64,000 nucleotides of DNA from Allium sativum (Eukaryota > Streptophyta > Magnoliopsida > Asparagales > Amaryllidaceae). Shown here piece after piece: positions 43,826 to 57,603 of this stretch. Within the stretch, counting starts at the first letter, position 1. Every line of letters starts with the position of its first letter. The translations under genes and the position numbers were made by a program. A model generated the notes under the pieces. The model searched no databases and was not told the DNA's origin. It saw only the letters and a list, made by a program, of their open reading frames with translations. The stretch lies in assembly GCA_030737875.1 (NCBI GenBank), contig CM060910.1, positions 617,657,303 through 617,721,302 of the forward strand. The letters run 5' to 3'.

Positions 43826-46800
43826 TGTAACGACCAAGGATTTTCGACCCAAAAAGTCGACATAAATACATTTACCGTATCTCATGCAGACCTTCCAATA
43901 CCCGAAAACACTGGAACGTTAATAGAAAGAAATTATAGGGTGAGATAAGAGAAAGAATATAAGAACAGAGGAAGAAGAAGAACCAACACAACACTGAGTC
44001 AGAGTCTCACATCGCATTAGAACAAAATATAATGTAGAAATAAATCTTTATTGAGAGCTTTGAATAAAACTTACTATCATCAGAGTACAATAACACATCT
44101 GGACAGCTATAATAACATATCCTCATATACAGTCACGCAGCAGATTAAAAACTAGGTATAATACTTCTGAACACCTCTGGCACGTTTCTGGACTTCACAG
44201 CATCCGATAACCTGGACCTGTACAACCCGGTCTAACCCGAGCAATACAAACACCGGGTCAGTCTGGTGAACCAAAGTGAGAAAAACTCGCAAAATTTTAA
44301 GGGAAATCATCCAACTTGATTTTAAAGTTCAAAATCTCTTCGAAAGAAAAAGATAATTGTAAGACCAGATCCACACATAAATACGGACTTTTTGAAACCA
44401 ATATTATTCGGATATTATGATAGTGTCTAAATACAAATAAGTATCAATCTAGCAGAACGCTTGCATCTCACGCTCTACATATATAGTTTACAAATTAAAC
44501 CGCATGTGCTTATTGGACATTAGATTCCGACTATGACAAGATATGGAACCACCTACTGATAGTGTTTCTCTAGAGGGGAATACACTGGGTTCAAAAAGAA
44601 CATCTTGCAACATGGCCCACACATGACTGAACACTCATTTCTCTTGAATATATCGAATGTATATCACCAACGGTTAGGCTCAAACCATCATTTCTCGAAA
44701 GGGACAACATCGAAATAGATTAAAGAATGAAATGGAATTTCTGTAGATAGATGGTTATACACCCTAATGGGAGCGACCCATTTAGCCATGCTTCCTACCC
44801 GATTTTTGTCGTTTCCTAGTTGATGAGGCTTGAGGTTTGAATTTACCTTTGGAACATCTGGTCACCACTCACTTTTAATGTCACGTCGTTAGATCCACCA
44901 TAAAATCACTAATTAACGTCCATAAAAATACTTTGTGGTTTAGCTAAGAGAAGGTGTACAGCCTTCTCTGCCATCAACAGAAATACGTTTGAAGAAACCA
45001 ACGTACGTGACCCCTTCGGAAATACTCTGTCAGACATCCATCCATACGAGTTGTCCTAGGACCAAACAAACCGAAGGCAACCTCCAATCACATCCTAGGT
45101 ATCACCATATAGACCAGTAGCGAGTATTCCTTGCAATTCGTAAATTTCAATCACGACAGAATGACTATCGAAATATCTCTGGCCGCTAAACCAGAGAAAT
45201 GCATTCAGTGGTTCTTCCACTCAAGAAGATCAACGATCTTCAATTTCTCCATTTTCGATCGTTATCTTCTTGTATTCGTTGGTTCGATATGGTTTTCGAA
45301 TACAAATTTGATCCCGGTCTTTCCGTACCAACAATCTTATAGCTCAGATTTGATAGTCGGTGATTTTGCTATCAAATAAACAATTGTGTAATAAAATAAG
45401 TTCACAAATTCATTACTCGACATTACTTGGCCTTTTTAAATAAAATAATTAACCCATGGTTAATTTAAAACTCTAAATCTTCCAATATTATTAACACAAT
45501 ATTTATCTCTTATTCATTTCGAAAGTACTTACAAAACTATATTAGAATTAAATCATATATATATTTCCACTTTGGATTCAATTAAAATTTCACATAAAAT
45601 ATCATTACGACATTATTTTATTTCATTCTCGAAAACAATAACGAACTTTTCCCTTTTAATAAACGTATTCAAACCCATTCTGTAAATTTCTTAAATCTCG
45701 AAAATCTCGTTACAATTTTCTAAAATCTCTTTTAAATTCCGTTCTTCAACATTCGTTAGTCCCTAACCGAAAAATAGTAAGAGAACAACTCCCAAAATAT
45801 CGACCCGAAGTCCGAAACCAACATCAGATCGACACCAAGAAGTCATTCAACTCAACTAACCTCTAATCAGTTTCTAATTTCCTTTACTCCATTCAAATCT
45901 GCAAATGTTTGCTTTTAAACCATTTCCCACTCAGAAAATATCATTTCAATTCCATTCACTTCTCTTAATCTCATTATTAAGTAACATCAACTTAAAATCA
46001 ACGCTTTAGCCTTGCACCGTTTTTATACATCTTATTTTCAAACTCGGGTTTAGTATAAAACCCTTTTCATCTCGAATCCTTTATTCAAATGTTAACTCAA
46101 AATTTATTTAAACCATCGTATTCGCTTAAAAATCCCTTTTATAATTTTGTTAGAAAACTCGAATTTTAATATAAAATCTGTTCATAAACTCCCATTCAAT
46201 TCAATTAGATTTCATTACACTATACTTAAATTATTATTAATTAAAATAGTAATTTATTCCATCATTACTCGTAGAGGTAGTTAACTTCTTAATTAACTAA
46301 AATAAATAGTTAAACCCTTTTATAATCTTATTAAAATTAAAATGAATATTCATTAAACCATTTCATTGGATTAATTCAAAAAAAATTAATAATAAATTCT
46401 AGTTAAAACAGTTGACTCAGTCAACTCAATACATGATAAATTCTTTAACCAATTCCAGTCAATTCTCACATTAAATTGATTAATAATATAATTATTATAA
46501 ATAATTTCATTAAGTCGTTTCATAACAAAAACAATTATTCAAATCTTAACCGTCAGGTTAATTTTTACACTCTTGCTTATAAATCTGATAAATATCAGAA
46601 TTTTCTTTATCAAATCATTTAAAAATTAAATATAAACTTAAATAATAAATAATAAATATATTTCGTTTTTACAAACTTTTATTCAAAATACAGATTTAAA
46701 AATCTGTCTTTGGTTATAAAATAAATTTTATACTTCAGTTCGTCAATTTGCCTAACGATAAATCGATATTTATAAAATGATTGATTTATAGGCCATATAT

Positions 46801-47347
46801 TGTCAATTACTCAACTGATATTACCCATTGGTTAAAACAAATATTGAAATTTCAGGTCAACATTTACCAATCAAATTAATTGTCTAATCAGAACCGTCCA
46901 TATAATGATAATATGAAAATAAATAACATTAAATATATTTGAGGAATCCCGTTGGATTCCCCCAACCTGTTCTTCCCTGTATCCAAATATGTTATCTCAA
47001 ATATCAACATTTAATTCAAATAAATAATGGTCATCATAACAGTCAATAACGATAATTCAATATCAATTAATTTATTTCACTCAACCATAAGAATTCAAAC
47101 AAATTCATTAAATTAATCATGTTTATTTATAAACGTGACCAATAAGTTAAGTTACCTTAATTGGGACCAATTGTTAAAATAATGATTTGGGTTTTACTGA
47201 AATTTAACAATGTTTAATTTCAGAAATTCAATTAATATATGAATATATATTTAACAAACAGCAAACAGTCAACCACTAGCAACCATAGCATACAAAAATA
47301 AAAACCCAATTATATAAAATATAAGTGGGAAGAAGTGAATGAGTCTA

Positions 47348-47353
47348 ACTCAC
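47348..47353 (-). promoter_or_regulatory. Putative 5' splice site in LTR X
   Basis: On the minus strand AAG|GTGAGTTA, a near-consensus plant donor, about 1.3 kb downstream of the TATA box at 48662-48669. Z and Y have the same motif at the corresponding place. Confidence 0.45.
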
Positions 47354-48661
47354 CTTAATTTGATTTCGTTATTTAACCGGCTCGTTTTAGTTAAATTAAA
47401 TTAATGTTTAACTTAACTAAAAATCCAGTTGATTCCAATTCCGTCTGGCACTGTTCCAGATTGTAGGTGCCGACGATGCGAGCCCAACGCCTCCTGAAAT
47501 CATCAAATTCTGATCACACATGAATAAGTTATGAATAATTAAAGTTAAATGATTTGGTTAAATACTAAATTTCTTAATCACTTTAATTATAAACAAAATA
47601 AGTATTTAAATTTAGTCTTTAAGTTGAAACAAAAGTCGGGTGGAATTCCTTTTTTTCTTCACGTGTGCGCGTTCTCTGTAGGCTTTGCACCCCAGTTCCT
47701 TTACCACACTTGAACACCATAATGCTTTCATGTTGCCATTCTGCCCGTTTTCCATTTTTCGTTTTTGGGTTTCAACATTCTTTTTTTTTAACAAATAATG
47801 GCCCAAGCCCATTTAAAAAGGGTTCACCGCCTCTATTTTTACGACGTCTTCCCCTTCCTTGAATAAAACTCCTACGGCTTCATTACCTTATCAAACCGGA
47901 ATGTTTCAGCTCCCTATTCCTCTCCCATTTTCGTTGCTTTTCTCCTTTCCATTCTTGCTATTTCGCACTACTGCTTTCCGGCCTAAGTTCAGACTTACCC
48001 ACGTCAAAACCATCATGCCACTTCAGTTTGCCACCTTCACACTGTATTGCACCTCTTCGAGTTGTGCTTCACATGAAACACAATGTGCAAAGCTCACCTC
48101 AACTTCCTCACCATGGCTCCTCCCCCTCGTTAACTTGTTTTCTCCACTGACCCCCATCTCTGTTTCTTTCCCATGTAACACCTCTGCCATGTATATCCTA
48201 CGTTTGAAACTCCCCTGTCCTCTTCACTGCGCTGCTCCTCGATCTAGAAACCCAACTTCACTAGACTGTTTTTATTTTATATTAAAACTTGTTTAGAAGC
48301 AACATAGGCCATCCATGCTGATTATTCATGCACCCAATTCGAAGCCAACATCACCATGCTGCCACCCATGCCAACCGCCTGCACATCATCTCTCATCACT
48401 ACGACCTATGTCGGAAGATGCTCCACCAACGCTTGAAGTTCCAACCCTCCCGGTGCTCTAATTCGATCCCAGAATTTTCCAAATCGCTGGGCGTTTCGAA
48501 CCCACTGCATGCGGCCTTACGCAAGCCTTCTCCTCTTTTTCTCTCTTTTATTTTATATAACATAGATTTGGTTTCATAGGCGCAGACATATTAAATGAGA
48601 GGAGGAAGCTTTTGTTTCTTCTGTATCTAGGAAAGAAGAGTAGGAAGAAACAAACCATGTG

Positions 48662-48669
48662 TATTTATA
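48662..48669 (-). promoter_or_regulatory. TATA box of LTR X
   Basis: CTATAAATACAC on the minus strand, with GC-richer transcribed sequence downstream (toward lower coordinates). It is the likely core promoter. Confidence 0.5.
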
Positions 48670-50249
48670 GATGATGAAAAAGGGGATAAGAAGCACGTCT
48701 GCTTCAAAGGGTACAGACAGGCGATAGGTTAGGTTGGCGTCTTTACAGGTTACTTCGTTGCTTTGAAAAAATGAGACCATGTAGTTGTTGATGTTTACTT
48801 AACGTAGGTGCGGCATGAATTTTCTTTTCATATAGGTCTGCTCGAGGTGGTTGATGTGCGTGAATTTTCATTTCACTTCAGCTATCTAGTTTTTTTCCAT
48901 ATAGGGTAGGTCGACGCGATTGGCAAGCAGAAAGTTGCTAAAGTAGGCAAAGATTTGTGAATATATTTTAATTTAATTCTTTTTAGTCGGCTGGAAAGTT
49001 GAAAAGAGAAGTCGGCTGAGTAGACAATACAAGTTGCGGTAACATCCGAGGAGGCTAACATATAATGTAGGTAAAACATGGTTAGGTTTTATATTACAGG
49101 GTACCGCTATTTGCATCGACGTCCTAAATTTGTGACGATACACACAAACTACAAAAATTATGAGAAAATGGACATTATGGTATAATTTTATGTTACAGTC
49201 CTAACAAAACTGATTTCATTGAAAACGGACCCTGTTTGCAAAAACAACGCTATTTAGATCTCAAATTAACTATCGGTTCACCCTTAAATTTCGTATACCG
49301 ACAAATTAATTTCGTTGGGCTCCAAACTGGAAATCTAGCAATAATTAATTATACGCTTTCCAATAAAACTTGTTTCGTCGAAAACGGAGGTCGTTTGAAA
49401 AGAAAACATTTCTAAGGTCTATATAAAATCGATAAAAAAACATAACTAAAATTCAAAACTATTCTATTTAAATAATAATAAATTATTATTATACAACTTC
49501 AAAGTAAACCAATATATATTTTGCACTCAATATGATATAATTTCGTATTAAACGATATTCAAATTTTATAAAAATTCCTTTATATTTTATTTAATAAACG
49601 TTATCATTTATTAACGATTTCCATAGCGACTATTTTAATATTTGTTTTGGCCATAACTAACAATCTATAACTCGAAATATGGATTTTCCTCTTTTATATG
49701 AAAATTATCACCAACCATATTCAAACGTTTCTGGTTTCACAGAAATCTGACTTATATCAGATCTTGTATATTCAATTACAGTTGAAAACTCAATATTACG
49801 AACTACCGTGTCATTTCGAGTTCGATTTAAGTTATATTAAATTAAACGTTCAAACTTCATTATATAATCAAAATATATTTTAAATTCATTTAAAATTCCA
49901 AATCAATATTTAAAATAATAAAATAATGTAATGTCCCGCCATTTTGACCGCTACGAATTGGTAATTAAACCAACTTAAAATGTTCAAATTGACAGATCGT
50001 TATTAGCTTACCGAGTTTAAAATACAGAATCAACAAGAAAATCACAAAATAAATAGAAGACACGGTATTGAACAGAAAAAATAGCGTTTATATATAACAA
50101 TTTTTTTTTTTGAATACAACAAGATCTTTCTATACACAGCGAAATTTAAAAATAGCATGAATACAATGAAAATATTACAGGTTAAAATCTTTAGAGTGTG
50201 TCGTCTTTGGAATCCCAACTTCTCCAGTCTTCGAATCCTAAGCTGCAAT

Positions 50250-52850
50250 CTTTAAATCTGAAATGCTTTGGTCTGACCCGAGCGTTCCATGCAAAATCAT
50301 AAAACACTCGAGTCAGGATTAAATCATAGTTCAAGTAAATTGATCTCAATAGGAACTGAAATAAATAGCTAATCCTATAATTCACTAATTTTCGAGTATA
50401 TGAACCCATCGGAACTACCGAAATATATCATAGCAACTTGGGATGAAACAGATATATATATATATATTGAAATCATAGTTCGAATGTGCAGCGGGGTACG
50501 TAAATATACTAGTATCAAATCCATGAAAAGACTACCAAGCGAATTTATCCAACTGTTGTATGCAAGTGATTTAGGTTATAAACAACAAAAATGAAAACAA
50601 ATGGAGTATGTTCATATAAATGTTTCCACACTTGCATATGTGTATATATATAGGTATATACATACGCATTTCTAACGGGTAATGTGTGTGTGCACCATTC
50701 GAATGACAAGTTTAATAGTTGTCCATGCATTTAAGTGAGCAGGTGCAGCCAAAACATTTCAAACTTTTGGCCGAATGCTAAAGTAACATGTCCAGTTCTA
50801 AATAATGGGAACCAACGTGTGGTCTAGGTTACATCTCAAATTTAAAGGTAAAGAACATGTAGCTGGAGCATAAATATATAGTGCATACACCCTTGTTGTT
50901 ACACTACATACCTTTTTTTCTGGTTTCATATGCAGGCTCCAGGAATGATACAGGCCACACAAAAAAATAAATTCAAAAGGAAGCAAGAAGGATGGTCAAG
51001 CACGACATAAAGAGTGGACAAACTAGCATAACATTTACAAAGCACTAGTACATGGCACGCAAAAATTAAAATAAAGAACACAGGAATGTTAATTAATAAT
51101 GTGAGAAAGTTAGATGATCAGCAAGCATCAGTTTACATAGTGAGTGTGGTATTTCCAATTTAAAACAGGGTGGCATGTTCTAGTTTAACTTAGCGAAAGT
51201 TCTTAGTTATGACATTGACAAATACCATCCACTAGCAAGTGCAAAAGGCAGCAAAATCAGTTAAAAAGTTGGCTGCATACTCAGGTATTTACACATATAC
51301 TTGAGGCATATCCAGTAAAAAGGATGTAGGTGATTTAATATATGTCAGGTTGGTTAACAAGGGACAAAAGTTTCTGTTTATAATTGCTATGTTGTCATTG
51401 CTTATTTCATACAGACTACTTCATACACGAACACGATAGAGTACAAATTATTTATAATACATAATGTAGTAATGGGCTGGGCACAATAATGCAGCCCAAA
51501 GCTAACTGTAATATTGATATGAGGCTATGTAATATACTTCAGAACTACACAACAGAGAGTATTACATTTCTCTTATAATTTATCATAACATTTCAGTATC
51601 CGTACATCGCGAAACATTTCATCTTCTGAACCGAAAGTCTAAATGCTCCGAAATATGATGCATAAAATTTCTACAAACAGAAGTACTCGGCAGGATAAAA
51701 TCCTATCGAGTTTAATTTTTAAAGAAGATAAAAAAATGGGGTACTTTGTTAACATTAAATTTCTCTAATTAAACAATTCAGTTTTAATATTGTCGCTTTA
51801 GCGATCTGAGCTATATTTGAGTTTCATATTGCAGTAGTGAATACCACAATTTCGAGGGTGATCAATGCCTTAGTGACCAAATAACATAGAAAAAACAAAT
51901 GTAATCTCAGCTTAAAACAAATGTTGTCTCAGTGTTTAAATATAGTAATAGTTTTTTTCTTTTTTTTTCCATAGAACATATTTAAAACAATGTGGCAATG
52001 TACTGCTGTCTGTTGTGGACTGTTATTTTTTGAAAAAAAAAATAGTATAAATCCTTATGCTTCATCAGGACCCAATATAACATCAGTTCTATATTTACCA
52101 AACCAAGTGTAGTTTTAAATTCTTATCTTCTCTCATTTTCAGTGCACAGGGTGCACTTATGCACCCACACAGTTAATCCAGTCATCAAAATTTTTACTTC
52201 AACCCCTATCTCCAGTCTTAAACATAAATCCATACACTCTGCATTTCACTTTTGCTATAAACTAGATATGGTTATTTCTCTACATTATTAAATGAATAAT
52301 TGTGTCAGCAGTACCACCTTATATATTTATCTTTACGACTCCAGGATTCTACATGACCAAACAAAAATAACAATAGATATTTGGTCTGTAAGATCATTTC
52401 ATATCAGTTAACCCATTTATTTAGTAATCCCAATATACAAATATTTCTCTGGCTATACCGACAAACGTGATCATTACTTTCTTAAACTGTTAGGTCCATC
52501 CAACCCACTTCTTAAGTCTCTGCATATGTCTGCATGAAATCATAAATCTAGGTATACATTTGATACGAGGCAGCATATGAACAAGTTAATCAACCCCAAA
52601 GTTCTCAGTTTTACCAACCGATTATACACACGTATGGAATGGGCATATAAATGAGTTAATCAATCCCAAGGTTTCAGATTTACAGTAAATAAGCAAAGTT
52701 AGCAATACATACAAACTTAAAGTGCTAAATCCTCAAATAAACAACATGGTATGGTCATGGTGGTCAACAAACATAGGACATGATAGTAATTACAAACACA
52801 ACAAGTCATACTCTATTATGCTTAGTTTAAATTGAGATTAATCTACATAA
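50250..52850 (-). other. Z LTR segment without genes
   Basis: AT-rich LTR sequence, the proposed intron part of Z. I see no coding sequence, RNA gene or clear tandem array here. Confidence 0.55.
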
Positions 52851-52874
52851 ACAAGATTAATCGTGAGTGAGATA

Positions 52875-52880
52875 ACTCAC
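52875..52880 (-). promoter_or_regulatory. Putative 5' splice site in LTR Z
   Basis: AAG|GTGAGTTA on the minus strand. The GC-richer stretch before it (52881-53087) is a likely leader exon. It has a short open frame running across the donor, which I do not take as a gene. Confidence 0.45.
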
Positions 52881-53226
52881 CTTCGGATCCGAGAACGAGG
52901 CGGCTCGACCTTGGTGAACAAGGGGGAAGAACTGCCACTGTTTGCTTTCTTCCTTCAAATCTATGAGCGGCTTCATGCTAGAAAAGAAAGCGAGACAACG
53001 GCGGACTAACAGGAAGAGAAAAGACGAAGCTGTCTTGGTCAGTGAATGGTCGCAACGTGGTGGTGAAGGAAAGAGAAAGTGGAGCAAGTTCTAATCGTAA
53101 TTTGGGAACCGTTTGGGGGGGGACGATTTTCTTCCTTCGATTTGGGGAAGAACAATACTTCGGAGGCCATTAAAATATAAAAGAAAGAATGGTTTCTGCT
53201 GAGAAAATTAGGAATGAATAGCTCAA

Positions 53227-53233
53227 TTTTATA
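53227..53233 (-). promoter_or_regulatory. TATA box of LTR Z
   Basis: CTATAAAATTG on the minus strand, about 350 bp upstream of the proposed donor. Confidence 0.5.
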
Positions 53234-53934
53234 GACAGAAAAGAAAGGGATAAGAACGACATATTATCAATAAGGTATAGGGTAGGCGCGTTTTCCAGTG
53301 AATAGGACTGTGAGAAATTTATCTGAGGAAGGTAATATATGTTTTTATTAAATATTTACCATACCGCGAATAATCCCGTAATGCCCTAAATACGTACCGC
53401 CAATACGACTTCTGTACGCAACAAAAATTATATCTACCCCTTCATTTCAACGTTTAAAATCCAATAAAATTATTCTGGTTGTAATCCGACTTTGTCTAAA
53501 TATGATATTATTTTAATCACGAATTATTAAACAGTTCATCGATTTTATTCTATTTGTGCATCAACAACTTCGTTCAATTCTAAAATCTGAAATGTCAAGT
53601 ATCAATGTCTTTACATCTACATATCCAAGCCACTTATCCATATATTTCTAAATAAAACCTCTAATTTTATTTAACGTCAATACTGTTTATTTTTAAGTTC
53701 TACTGTTTATATTTTCCAGTCGAATTTAAAAAATCCAATTCAAATCCAACCAAATTTAATTCAACTATTTAACAATAAATATTTGTTTCTCAACCAATGT
53801 TCTAAATCGAATTAAATCCATACACACAATAATATATTTGATTTTTAATTCAAATATCAATATAAATTGATTATTAATAGTAAATTCTTTAATTAATCGT
53901 ATATTCCAATCGTCGAAATTTCTGGGTCGTTACA

Positions 53935-53950
53935 TTCTTCCCCCTTTAAA
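53935..53950 (-). other. Polypurine tract of element Z
   Basis: On the minus strand CTTTAAAGGGGGAAGAA precedes the 3' LTR of Z. Confidence 0.75.
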
Positions 53951-55422
53951 GCTTTTCGTCCTCAAAAAGGAAAAATCATTAGAGTTATAACAATGTACAC
54001 TTCAAATTTTCATGTTTGTGTGAAATTATTCAACAACTGATTTAAATATCGATATTCAAGTCATCGATCTTCTTTGTTTCCAACATATTCAATTTTCTCT
54101 GATCATTATATTTCTCTCCAAATCTAACTTCTTCTTCTTAAATTTCAAAATTCGCATAAGTTGGATTTACGCCTTTCAAATTATTCCAAATTTCTTTATA
54201 GACCCCATCTGTCAAAGTTTACTTATCCATCATTGTGATTGAAATGGGTCCAGGCTTAGCAACACTCAACCCAATCTCCTTACATTCAATCCATTTAATT
54301 TTTTCTCAACATTCGTAAAGGAGTGTAAATAATATCTCGTCTTTAAATTTCAAATTTTCGATTTGAATTTTTCTTTCAAAATCTGAAATCTTTTATAACT
54401 CAAAATCCATACCAAATATTTCTATTATTATACCAAATCTTGGGAATTGAAAATATTTCAAAATTCTCTTCATAACTTATTACATTAAATATATATTAAT
54501 TTCAAAATATTTATCTAAAAATATTTGATAACTTGAAATTTGACAAGTCTATTGTCATTCATACAGATGTTAGGCATATGCTGGCCGGGCGCACGACTAA
54601 AATCTACAAGTACTAAATATTCTTGTTCCAACCCGGAGTGAAAATATTTCAAAAATTCCTTTTATAGAAAACATATACGGAAAGTACCAATGTGACATTG
54701 ATTGTTCACGAATCGCAGATACACAATGGTTTCGTCTGGATTCCCCAGAAAACATCTGTACCCATAGGAAATCACTTCCCTGTGAATTTCGTCATGAACC
54801 GATCAACAGAAGATATTTAAAGACAATCTGAGGTCATTGAGTGTTGGTTGCTCTATCTTAGGATCCCGAAATCAAATCATCAGATTATAATGATAAATCA
54901 ATCACAAGGATCAATCAAGTCATGAAGACAAACTGCTGCATTAAACAGGTGGCTCATATCACTAAGATATCTCAAATATTCGCACGGCTCATTATACTAC
55001 CTTTAGTAACTCTATTGGTTACATCTCTTTTACAAGTAGACAATTTACCATGTGGACCGTAGGTATACAATGGTTACGCCTGTGTCCCCGAGGTAACATC
55101 CATATCCGTAAGCTTTCACAGCTTTGCGGATTACGCCCTTATAATTTGACTGTAGATCGCAGCAGTCACAATGGTTACGCTTGGTTCCCCCAAGAAACAT
55201 CCATCCATCGTAGGCTATCTACAGCCCTACGAATTTCTCTACATGCTCGAATTCAACAACTCTAGATCGCAGTGATCACAATGGTTACGCCTGATTCCCT
55301 TAGGAAACATCCGACCGCCGTAGGCTATCTACAGCCCTGCGAACTACGCTAGCAATCGCGCTCAATGGCAACTCATGAGTTTTATGTCCGGACAACCTAC
55401 TACCACCAGCAGCACATCTCAT
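53951..55422 (-). other. Internal region of element Z (non-coding part, cut by Y)
   Basis: No minus-strand coding sequence is recognisable. From about 54710 to 55350 there are four diverged copies of a block holding ACAATGGTTACGCCTG, AACATCC and TAGGCTATCTACAGCC. The last three are spaced about 102-110 bp apart (ACAATGGTT at 55067, 55168, 55278); a more diverged one is at 54722. Element Y begins at 55423. Confidence 0.6.
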
Positions 55423-55867
55423 TGAAACGACCCGAACTTCCGTACCCTTTGAGTCGACTAATCATACCACACGTCCAACCCAAATTGCACAGAAATACGA
55501 ATCATTTTTAGAAAGAAGTTAGAGGGTGAGAAATAGAAAGAAATATTAGAATAGAAGAAAACGAAGATCACAAACTCACAGCGGAACGAATAAAATATAT
55601 TTAGATAACATAAACTTTGAAATAAAAATCAGTAACTTCATATACATACCATCATCAAAGCACAACAGCAATTTCTGGAACAGTTATAAACTCCTGTTTC
55701 CAGATACAACATAGTACACAACGGAAAATATAATAGTTTATTGCTAACTGGTGAAACCTCCTGCTTCGAGCTTCCCCAAGTGAATCTAAAAAATCCCAAC
55801 TACTTGACTGCCCGTACAAATTTGGGCACCCAAGAGTTTAGGGAAAACAACAAAATAAACTCTGGGT

Positions 55868-55881
55868 CAGTCATGGGACTG
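55868..55881 (-). promoter_or_regulatory. CAGTC-CCAT-GACTG stem-loop (Y 3' LTR)
   Basis: Identical in stem and loop to LTR1 and LTR3 of the A/B family. The 5' LTR copy (63195-63208) has one stem base changed. Confidence 0.55.
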
Positions 55882-57392
55882 GTGTGAGTAAACTCCAACC
55901 ATTGATTTAACTTTCAAAATCTTTTCGAAAGAAACGATAATCGTAAGACCGATCCACACATAAACACGAATGGTTTTTACCTTACGATAACCCAAAACAT
56001 TTTGATATCAAAATCTGGTGATATTATAATAGTGTCTAAATCAAATAAATAGAATCTAGCAGAATGCTTGCATCTCATGCTCCATATATAATATAAAATC
56101 AAAAACCACATGGCGCTTATTGGAGATTGGATTTCCAACATGACAAGGTATGGGACCACTTGGTGATAGTGTATCTCTAGAGCGAATACACTGGGTTCAA
56201 CAACAAAATCTTGCAACCCGGCCCACGCATGACCGACCACTCGTTTCGCTTGAGTGTATCGAATGTATATCACCAACGGTTGGGATCAGCAACCGTTTCC
56301 TGAAAGGGACAGCATTGATAGATTAAAGAACAAATGGAATTTCTCTAGATAGGTGATTATACATCCTAATGGGTGCGACCCACTTAGCCATGATGCCTGC
56401 CCGATTTTTGTCAATTCCCGGTTGTGAGGCTTGAGGTCATGACGTATCTTTTAGAATACCTGACCACCATTCACTTTGAATGCCCCATCGTCATACCCAC
56501 CAAATCACAAATTGATTTCCCTAAAAATACCATGGGTATAAAGCTAAGAGAAACGAATTCCTCCGCCACCAAACATAAGTACGTTTGAAGAGATCAACTT
56601 ACGTGATCCATTAGATATACTCTGTCAGACATTCGTCCATTCACGTTGTCCTGGGACTGGACAAACCGAAGGCACTATTCTATAAAAAGGATAGCCCTTG
56701 CATATCTCCGTCTTCAATTTTCTTCATCATATTCGATCGTAACGCTAACGTCCATACAGAGTGGTTTTCACACACTGGATCTGATCCCGGTCTCTCCGTA
56801 TTGACGACGGAAAAATGGTCAAAAACTTCGATAGTTGGTGATTTAACTATCAAAGAAAAATATGTGTGCAAACAACGATATTATTTCCAGATGGAAATTC
56901 TATCGGTCAATCATCATTCATTTATATCTTAAATTAACTTATCATTAATTTATTCATTTTCTATTTTTATATATTTGTAAACTCTTATTTCCTAAATTTA
57001 GAAAATATACTTTATTAACATTTGGAAACATTTCCATATTTGCTCACATTCCTTGATTTCTATATCAAAAACATTTCCGATTCTTATTTGGAAAACATTT
57101 CCAAAACACTTTCCTTAGATTTAAACTGATGTTTAACTAAAACATCGCTATGCCAACTCAAACCATTCCACTTATTAACTAAGTTCACTTAACTAATCAT
57201 CACTATCGAACATTAACCATTCCTTAGTTAAAACTGAAGTCAATCAAGATGGGGTATAATTACCTCTCAGACCTTAACTGAACAACCGTTCTAACCTCGA
57301 AATGGTCAAAGCTCACAACTTTAAATAAAACCTCGCTTACGCGACTCTAGTATCCAATATAAGGATCCACTTCTTTTATAGAAAAATGTTGA

Positions 57393-57603
57393 TTATAACG
57401 GTAGCGTTATAATCGCTGTTTCCAAATATTTGATTTATAAAACATTGCTTTTAATAACAACGTTACAATCGCTGTCTAGAATTATAGAACATTTATTATA
57501 ACAATAGCATTAAGATCGCATTATAACGGCAGCGTTAAAATTGCTGCTTAGATTTATAAAACACTTATTATAACTACAGCGCTAAAATCGCTGTTTTCAA
57601 ATA
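57393..57603 (-). repeat. Cluster of CAGCG-type hairpins in LTR Y
   Basis: Several diverged units hold inverted repeats: TTATAACG/CGTTATAA (57393-57412), AGCG/CGCT (57403-57417), CAGCG/TGCTG (57530-57546, one G:T pair) and CAGCG/CGCTG (57587-57603). Loops are mostly 7 nt. Confidence 0.7.

Larger units (their letters stand above)
43826..49926 (-). mobile_element. Element X: LTR in minus orientation, interrupted by Z
   Basis: Begins TGTAACGACC on the plus strand. Several blocks resemble the LTR of Y in the same order: AGACCAGATCCACACATAAA at about 44362, the region around 44450, the CCAACCTG block near 46970 and the block at 49600-49830. No primer-binding site lies to its left, so this is a 3' or solo LTR. 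It should end with a GGGTCGTTACA-like terminus, but at 49927 a new LTR start cuts in. No coding sequence is recognised in the 6.1 kb; open frames are short and on mixed strands. Confidence 0.6.
49927..53934 (-). repeat. Element Z: 3' LTR in minus orientation (4008 bp)
   Basis: On the plus strand it starts TGTAATGTCCCGCC and ends TGGGTCGTTACA. The latter is followed by a pyrimidine run (TTCTTCCCCC), i.e. the purine tract on the minus strand, and CTTTTCGTCCTC, the complement of the GAGGACGAAAAG box. This places the internal region to the right. Inserted in LTR X; the five bases on its left are AATAA. The right target copy is outside the window. Confidence 0.65.

Noticed and set aside
47859..48296. 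145-codon plus-strand frame in LTR X
   Set aside because: It is antisense to X, low in complexity at its start, not matched in Y or Z, and has no domain I recognise.
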